DNA of 64,000 nucleotides from contig JAHBSZ010000002.1 of the NCBI GenBank assembly GCA_019638845.1, positions 124,001-188,000 of the forward strand. The letters are read 5' to 3'. The stretch's first letter is position 1, and each line of letters begins with the position of its first letter. Shown one piece after another: positions 59,213 to 64,000 of the stretch. A program made the translations under genes and the position numbers. The DNA is from Salinibacterium sp. Lineage in GTDB: Bacteria > Actinomycetota > Actinomycetes > Actinomycetales > Microbacteriaceae. A model generated the notes under the pieces. The model was not told where the DNA came from. It made no database searches and saw only the letters and a program-made list of their open reading frames with translations.

Positions 59213-60568
59213 CTACCTCGCGGCGAGGTCGCGCGCTGCCGTCGCGGCCGCGCGGGCGATCTCCCGCTGGTCGACCCGGGAGAGCTCACCCTGCTCGACG
59301 ACGGTCTCGCCGTTGACGATCAGTTGGGCCACAGTCGGCATCGCGCCGAGAGTGAGCGCTGCGAGCGGGTCGGCGATACCCGCGTGCTCGACATCGTCGA
59401 TGCGCCACAGAGCGAGGTCCGCGAGCTTGCCGGGCTCGAGCGACCCGATCTCGTCCTGACGTCCGAGAACGCGCGCGCCGCCCATGGTTGCGACGCGCAA
59501 CACGTCGCGGCCGGTTATCGAATCCGCGCCCGAGCGCAGGCGATTCATGAGCAGTGAGTTCCGAATCTCAGTACCGAGCTGGCCGGACTCGTTCGAGGCG
59601 GCGCCGTCAACACCGAGTCCGACGGGGATCCCCGCCGCGAGCATCTCCACGATGGGGGCGATCCCGGCCGCGAGACGTGCGTTGGAGGACGGGCAGTGTG
59701 CCACCCCCGTGCCGGTCGCTGCGAACTTCGAGATGGAATGTTCATCGAGGTGGACGCAGTGCGCCATCCACACATCGTCGCCGAGCCAGCCGAGCGATTC
59801 CAGATAGTCGGTGGGCCCCATTCCGAACCGCTCGTGGCAGAACGCCTCCTCCTCGACGGTCTCCGAACCGTGAGTGTGCAGCCGCACGCCCAGGTCACGG
59901 GCGAGAACCGCGGCCTCGCGCAGGAGGTCCGACGTCACCGAGAAGGGCGAGCAGGGAGCGATGGCCACGCGCACCATGCTGTCGAAGCCTGGGTTGTGGT
60001 ACCGAGCTACGGCATCCGCGCTGGCCTGCAACGCGGCATCCGTGGTCTCGACTGCGAAGTCGGGCGGCAGACCGCCGTCGGACTCGCCGAGGTCCATCGA
60101 CCCGCGCGTGACGTGCAGGCGCAACCCCAATTCCGAGCCAGCGTCGATGATGCCGCCGAGGATGTCGCCGGAACCCTGAGGGAATACGTAGTGATGATCG
60201 GCGACCGTCGTGCACCCCGATCGCGCGAGCACCGACATCGCCCCGGCCGCGCCGGCCCGAACCAAGCCCGCGTCGATGCGCGACCACGACGGGTAGAGGG
60301 CTACCAGCCAGTCGAAGAGGATCGAGTCTTGCGCTATGCCCCGCGTGAGCCACTGGTAGAGGTGGTGGTGCGTGTTGACGAGCCCCGGCGTGAGCAAGTG
60401 ACCGGTGCCGTCGATCCACGTCGCACCCTCCGTAAGCTCGGATGGGGCGCTCCCCTCGCCGACCGCGACGATCCGTGAACCGTCGATGACCACATGGCCG
60501 CGCGGATGCTCGGTGCCGACCGAATCGACCGTGGCGACATAGGCGCCCTCAATAACTGTGCGGGTCAT
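59213..60568 (-). CDS. 8-Oxoguanine deaminase/guanine deaminase-like amidohydrolase
   Basis: The 451-residue amidohydrolase has LLTPGLVNTHHHLYQWLTRG (about 58-77, H67 and H69 as ligands), RLHTHGSET (about 231-239), WMAHCVHLDEH (about 268-278), GVAHCPSSNARLAAG (about 288-302) and the catalytic Asp in GLGVDGAASNES (about 319). The THHHLYQ motif is characteristic of 8-oxoguanine deaminases and related ATZ/TRZ enzymes; it would give urate from 8-oxoguanine. It overlaps xdhC by 4 bp and faces the xanthine dehydrogenase genes, which is consistent with purine salvage or breakdown. Confidence 0.9.
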   Translation of the reverse strand: MTRTVIEGAYVATVDSVGTEHPRGHVVIDGSRIVAVGEGSAPSELTEGATWIDGTGHLLTPGLVNTHHHLYQWLTRGIAQDSILFDWLVALYPSWSRIDAGLVRAGAAGAMSVLARSGCTTVADHHYVFPQGSGDILGGIIDAGSELGLRLHVTRGSMDLGESDGGLPPDFAVETTDAALQASADAVARYHNPGFDSMVRVAIAPCSPFSVTSDLLREAAVLARDLGVRLHTHGSETVEEEAFCHERFGMGPTDYLESLGWLGDDVWMAHCVHLDEHSISKFAATGTGVAHCPSSNARLAAGIAPIVEMLAAGIPVGLGVDGAASNESGQLGTEIRNSLLMNRLRSGADSITGRDVLRVATMGGARVLGRQDEIGSLEPGKLADLALWRIDDVEHAGIADPLAALTLGAMPTVAQLIVNGETVVEQGELSRVDQREIARAAATAARDLAAR

Positions 60569-61464
60569 GCGCGTACCGATCGTCGAGTGTGGATGGCACC
60601 GTCGAGGACGGTGAGGGGCAAAGCTGTGGTGTCCGTGCGTGCGGCGAGCACCTCGGCGAGGATCGAGATGGCGGTCTCTTGCGGCGTGCTCGCGCCGAGG
60701 TCGAGGCCGATCGGCGAATGCAAGGCCGCCAGCGCCGCCGGGGTGACACCGCGCTCGAGCAACGACGCGATGCGGCGATCGTGGGTGGCGCGCGAACCCA
60801 TCGCGCCGACGTAGGCGACCGGCAGCGCGAGAGCTTGGGCGATCAACTCGGCGTCGAACCGCGCATCGTGGCTCAGCACACAGATGACAGTGCGCTCGTC
60901 GATCGTGGTCGACGCAAGATATTCGGTGGGCCAGACGACAACTGTCTCAACGCCCGGAAAACGCTCAGCCGTTGCGAACAGTGGTCGTGGATCGACGACA
61001 GTGACGCGATAGCCCATGACGCGAGCGGCGGCGGCGAGCGCCGTCGAGAACTCCATGGCGCCGAAGATGATCATGCGCGACTCGACCGGGGGCCGTTCCG
61101 AGAAGTCCCGGCACACCTCGAGGTCACGGCCTTCGCGGAGGCCCGCCTCGAGCTCCGGGGTGAAGGGCTGAACGTGGACTCGGATGATCCCGCCACAGGT
61201 GAGTCCCACCGCGAATGCCGTCTCATCGCTCACGCCGTACTCGACGGTGTGAGCGGGGGCTCCCGCCAAGACGGCTTCGCACGCCTCGACGACCGCACCT
61301 TCGACGCATCCGCCGGCGATACTGCCGATCACCGCCTCACCGTCCCACGCCATCGAGGTGCCGACGGTGCGCGGGGCACTACCTTCGATCGAGATCGCCG
61401 TGGCCACGACGAGCACGCGACCGGCATCGACAGCGGCGAGCAGCCGGTCTGCGATCTCAAACAT
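60565..61464 (-). CDS. XdhC/CoxI-family molybdenum enzyme maturation protein
   Basis: XdhC-family proteins bind and sulfurate the molybdenum cofactor before its insertion into xanthine dehydrogenase. The 299-residue protein has VVATAISIEGSAPRTVGTSMAW (about 18-39), GSIAGGCVEGAVVEAC (about 46-61) with the conserved Cys, and a C-terminal Rossmann-like domain with IIFGAMEFSTALAAAARVMGYRVTVVDPR (about 135-163) and YVGAMGSR. The GAMEFS replaces the typical GAGHVA, a noticeable deviation. The start is the ATG at 61462-61464; the frame extends upstream only as shadow of the methyltransferase gene. Confidence 0.92.
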   Translation of the reverse strand: MFEIADRLLAAVDAGRVLVVATAISIEGSAPRTVGTSMAWDGEAVIGSIAGGCVEGAVVEACEAVLAGAPAHTVEYGVSDETAFAVGLTCGGIIRVHVQPFTPELEAGLREGRDLEVCRDFSERPPVESRMIIFGAMEFSTALAAAARVMGYRVTVVDPRPLFATAERFPGVETVVVWPTEYLASTTIDERTVICVLSHDARFDAELIAQALALPVAYVGAMGSRATHDRRIASLLERGVTPAALAALHSPIGLDLGASTPQETAISILAEVLAARTDTTALPLTVLDGAIHTRRSVRA

Positions 61465-61499
61465 GACACCAGCGTTGCACAACCATGGGTCTTGGCGCG

Positions 61500-62078
61500 C
61501 TAGTGGGCTCTCGCCACGAGCACCACGTCGATGGCAATGCCGTTCGGTGTCACGCGATCCACCTGGCGACACTCCACGATGTCGAGCACGGATGCCGCGT
61601 GAGTGAGTTCCTCGACCGTCGCGAGCACAGCGGGGTCTTGCGGACCGCCGACGCCTCGCACGAGGTTGTCCCGATCGTGGTTGATGAGCGCGAGTGTGCC
61701 GCCCGGGGCTAGGTATCCCGCGGCGGTGCCGATCGCGCGGGAGAGTTCCTCGGCGGGCAACTGCAGGTAGGCGATCACCACGAGGTCGACGAGGGTGGGG
61801 CTCACCCACGTCGTGGCATCCGCGACGACCCACTCCACGTCGACACCGAGCTCGGTCGCGCGCTCCTTGCCGGTCGCGAGTCCGACCGCCGAATAATCGA
61901 CGGCCGTGACCTCCCAGCCGAGGCCGGCGAGCCACAGCGCGTTGCGACCCTCCCCCGCGGCAAGGTCGACGGCGGTACCGGGGTCGAGGTGCTCGAGGGT
62001 CGCGGCAATCCAGGCGTTCGGTTCGCGCGACCACACGCCTGCCGTCTCGTAGCGGGCGTCCCAGTCTGATGCTTTCAT
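61500..62078 (-). CDS. Class I SAM-dependent methyltransferase
   Basis: The 192-residue protein has MKASDWDARYETAGVWSREPN and the SAM motif VDLAAGEGRNALWLAGLGWEVTAVDYSAVGL (about 37-67), with VADATTW as motif II and PGGTLALINHDRD as motif III. This is the tellurite-resistance/thiopurine-like methyltransferase group common in actinobacteria. The long frame upstream overlaps allB on the other strand and is spurious. Substrate unknown. It lies 35 bp upstream of xdhC on the same strand. Confidence 0.9.
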   Translation of the reverse strand: MKASDWDARYETAGVWSREPNAWIAATLEHLDPGTAVDLAAGEGRNALWLAGLGWEVTAVDYSAVGLATGKERATELGVDVEWVVADATTWVSPTLVDLVVIAYLQLPAEELSRAIGTAAGYLAPGGTLALINHDRDNLVRGVGGPQDPAVLATVEELTHAASVLDIVECRQVDRVTPNGIAIDVVLVARAH

Positions 62079-62189
62079 GGTGCCGACCCTATCCTTCGAA
62101 GATTCGGACGGGCGAGGCCGAACGCGACGCGGGCGCACGGGCGCGGGCGGCAATAATGGACAACGAGAGCGACAAGGGGCACTGCGCGC

Positions 62190-63497
62190 ATGACTGAGCA
62201 ATACGACCTGGTGGTGCGTGCGGCATCCGTGCTGATCGATGGAGTGTTCCGGCCAGCGGAGTTGGGAATCAGCGATGGCCGGATCGCCGCTATCGACGCG
62301 GGACCGCTGGAGGGCGATGCCTACATGACGCTCGAGAGCGACGAGGTGCTCCTGCCGGGAATCGTCGACACGCATGTGCACATCAACGAGCCCGGCCGCA
62401 CCGAGTGGGAGGGCTTCGCGACCGCGACCGCCGCCGCCGCCGCCGGTGGAGTCACCACGGTCATCGACATGCCGCTCAACAGCATCCCCGCGACCACCAC
62501 CGTCGAGGCGCTCGCGATCAAGAAGGCGGTCGCGACGGTTGCCGTGGACACCGGATTCTGGGGCGGGGCCGTACCGGAGAATCTCGGCAACCTGAAGCCT
62601 CTGCACGAGGCGGGAGTATTCGGCTTCAAAGCCTTTCTCGCACCGTCGGGTGTCGACGAGTTCGGCCACTTGGATGCCGACCAGCTCGGCGCGGCACTGG
62701 ACGAGATCGCGGCGCTCGGCAGCCTGCTCATCGTGCACGCGGAAGACCCCGGAGTGCTCGATGCCTACGCAAACGAGGGCGGCACCAACTACCACCGATT
62801 CGTCGAATCTCGACCCGAGGCAGCGGAAGTCACTGCCATCGAACGGGTCATCGCTGGCGTGCGTCGCACGGGCGCACGGGCGCACATCCTGCACTTGAGC
62901 AGCGCCGCCGCCCTGCCCGCTCTGCGAGCGGCCCGCGCCGACGGTCTTCCGATCACCGTGGAGACCTGCCCGCACTACCTGACCATGGCCGAGGAACAGG
63001 TGCCTGACGGCGCGACCCAATTCAAGTGCTGCCCGCCCATCCGCGACGAGTCCAACCGTGACGCCCTGTGGCAGGCGCTCGTGGACGGCGACATCGACAT
63101 CGTGGTGACCGACCACTCCCCCGCCACTGTCGAGCTCAAGACGCGTGGCGAGGGCGACTTCGGACTCGCCTGGGGTGGGATCGCCGGCCTTCAACTCGGG
63201 CTTGCCGCGGTGTGGACCGAAGCGGCGCGCCGCAGCATCCCCCTCGCTTCGGTGGTGGGTTGGATGTCACGGGGCCCGGCGGATCTCGTCGGACTCGGCC
63301 AGAAGGGCCGCATCGCCGTCGGCGCAGACGCCGACCTCGTGGCGTTCGCCCCCGACACGAGGTTCACGGTGCACAAGGAGGAACTCCTCCACAAGAACCC
63401 CGTGTGCGCGTACGACGGGCGCGAGTTGCGCGGCGTCGTCCGACGCACCTGGGTGCGCGGGCTGCCACCCGGCCACGGGGAGTTGCTCAGCCGATGA
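62190..63497 (+). CDS. allB: Allantoinase
   Basis: AllB hydrolyses allantoin to allantoate in purine-ring breakdown. The 435-residue cyclic amidohydrolase has GIVDTHVHINEPGRTEWEGF (about 57-76; H62, H64), the carboxylated Lys in GFKAFLAPSGVDEF (K147), IVHAEDPGVL (about 184-193), HILHLSSAAALP and DIDIVVTDHSPA (catalytic Asp at about 308). The FKCCPPIRDESNRDALW segment is typical of allantoinases rather than dihydropyrimidinases. The gene is coupled by ATGA to an MFS transporter gene. AAGGGG precedes the ATG. Confidence 0.95.
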   Translation: MTEQYDLVVRAASVLIDGVFRPAELGISDGRIAAIDAGPLEGDAYMTLESDEVLLPGIVDTHVHINEPGRTEWEGFATATAAAAAGGVTTVIDMPLNSIPATTTVEALAIKKAVATVAVDTGFWGGAVPENLGNLKPLHEAGVFGFKAFLAPSGVDEFGHLDADQLGAALDEIAALGSLLIVHAEDPGVLDAYANEGGTNYHRFVESRPEAAEVTAIERVIAGVRRTGARAHILHLSSAAALPALRAARADGLPITVETCPHYLTMAEEQVPDGATQFKCCPPIRDESNRDALWQALVDGDIDIVVTDHSPATVELKTRGEGDFGLAWGGIAGLQLGLAAVWTEAARRSIPLASVVGWMSRGPADLVGLGQKGRIAVGADADLVAFAPDTRFTVHKEELLHKNPVCAYDGRELRGVVRRTWVRGLPPGHGELLSR

Positions 63498-64000
63498 CGC
63501 TCACCAGCACCCCGCCTCGGGCGTGGGCGATGCTCGCCGTGGGTGTGCTTGCGCAAGTTGCGGGCACCGTCTTCGTCACGACGCCGGCGTTCCTGATCCC
63601 TCTCCTCCACCTCGAGCGCGGCATGTCGCTCGCGGATGCGGGACTGCTCGCCGCGGCGCCGACGACAGGCCTCGTGCTCACCCTCATTGCGTGGGGGGCA
63701 CTCGCCGACCGCATCGGCGAACGAGTGGTCATTGCTGGTGGCCTCGCGCTCACCGCCCTCGCAGCCCTCGGCGCTGTGTTCTCGAGCGGCTATGTCGCGC
63801 TCGGCATCTTCTTCCTGCTCGGGGGCATGGCTGCGGCAAGCACCAACGCAGCGAGCGGCCGCGTTGTTGTGGGGTGGTTTCCGAAGCACCGACGTGGGCT
63901 CGCGATGGGCATCCGGCAGATGGCTCCGCCCCTGGGGGTCACGATCTCTGCGGTGACGATCCCGGTGCTGGCGTCGGGTTCGGGTATCGCCACGGCCCTG
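63494..64000 (+). CDS. MFS transporter, N-terminal part
   Basis: The gene starts with an ATGA overlap with allB and runs off the window end after 169 codons. At least five membrane helices are visible (about 12-33, 43-66, 76-92, 96-115 and 140-165). The loop WGALADRIGERVVIAGG (about 59-75) is the conserved MFS helix 2-3 motif, and FPKHRRGLAMGIRQMAPPLG (about 123-142) is the next conserved block. Linkage to allB suggests import of allantoin or another purine product, but the substrate is not readable. Confidence 0.9.
   Translation, partial: MTLTSTPPRAWAMLAVGVLAQVAGTVFVTTPAFLIPLLHLERGMSLADAGLLAAAPTTGLVLTLIAWGALADRIGERVVIAGGLALTALAALGAVFSSGYVALGIFFLLGGMAAASTNAASGRVVVGWFPKHRRGLAMGIRQMAPPLGVTISAVTIPVLASGSGIATAL

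Noticed and set aside
62079-63194. Long minus-strand extension of the methyltransferase frame across allB.
   Set aside because: It is antisense to a clear allantoinase; the methyltransferase fold begins at 62078.
1-64000. CRISPR arrays, rRNA operons, insertion sequences, prophage or toxin-antitoxin pairs.
   Set aside because: None was found: the only direct repeats are the 15-bp and 16-bp arrays and the recG microsatellite, and I recognised no transposase, integrase or phage structural gene.

Overview
The window is a high-GC, gene-dense stretch of chromosome from an actinobacterium, most plausibly a member of the Microbacteriaceae. The evidence is coenzyme F420 synthesis genes together with F420-using enzymes (including an F420-dependent glucose-6-phosphate dehydrogenase), a DUF222/13E12-type HNH gene behind an actinobacterial LexA box, a mycobacterial-type long SerA, frequent GTG starts and heavy use of 4-bp start/stop overlaps. 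The assignment to family is an inference. I see no rRNA, CRISPR array, insertion sequence or prophage.

Layout. 1-3.1 kb: the start of a MoxR ATPase gene, a PLDc_N membrane protein, and the F420 side-chain genes cofD, cofC and cofE. 3.5-18.4 kb: one long co-directional set of 14 genes, nearly all translationally coupled. It encodes an NMT1/THI5-type ABC importer, two amidohydrolase-fold proteins, an SMP-30 lactonase, a cytosolic gamma-glutamyltransferase-fold enzyme, a VOC protein, an orphan two-gene TPP-dependent E1, an SDR, an M20 hydrolase and a PucR-type regulator, and faces a convergent SDR. This looks like a complete catabolic operon whose substrate I cannot name; it is the best candidate here for an undescribed pathway. 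18.5-25.2 kb: an HxlR regulator with tandem operators in front of a membrane protein, two F420-dependent LLM enzymes (one clearly Fgd), a hydrolase, a lipoprotein, a DinB-like protein and the SOS-controlled HNH protein.

25.2-39.5 kb: housekeeping genes coaD, recG, an M50 protease, rsmD, thiL, a DUF3515 lipoprotein, then ddl-gpsA-plsC-murA and leuCD on the minus strand, followed by terC. Two RNA control elements stand out: a leucine leader-peptide attenuator before leuC and a yybP-ykoY (Mn2+) riboswitch before terC. 39.5-55.7 kb: a 2TM protein, a stand-alone prepilin peptidase, a Ddn-like F420 enzyme, a CaiB/acyl-CoA dehydrogenase pair suggesting glutarate use, tRNA-Glu(CTC), tRNA-Gln(CTG), dagK, an MBL hydrolase, gltX, a FAH-family hydrolase, and the amino-acid genes ilvE, leuB and serA, then mtlD.

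55.8-64 kb: a purine-degradation block containing a two-polypeptide xanthine dehydrogenase (a separate FAD subunit plus a fused [2Fe-2S]/Mo subunit), an 8-oxoguanine/guanine-type deaminase, an XdhC maturation factor, allantoinase and an MFS transporter cut by the window end. The F420 parts fit together functionally: CofC/D/E build the cofactor tail, Fgd reduces it with glucose-6-phosphate, and the second LLM protein and the Ddn-like protein are likely consumers.
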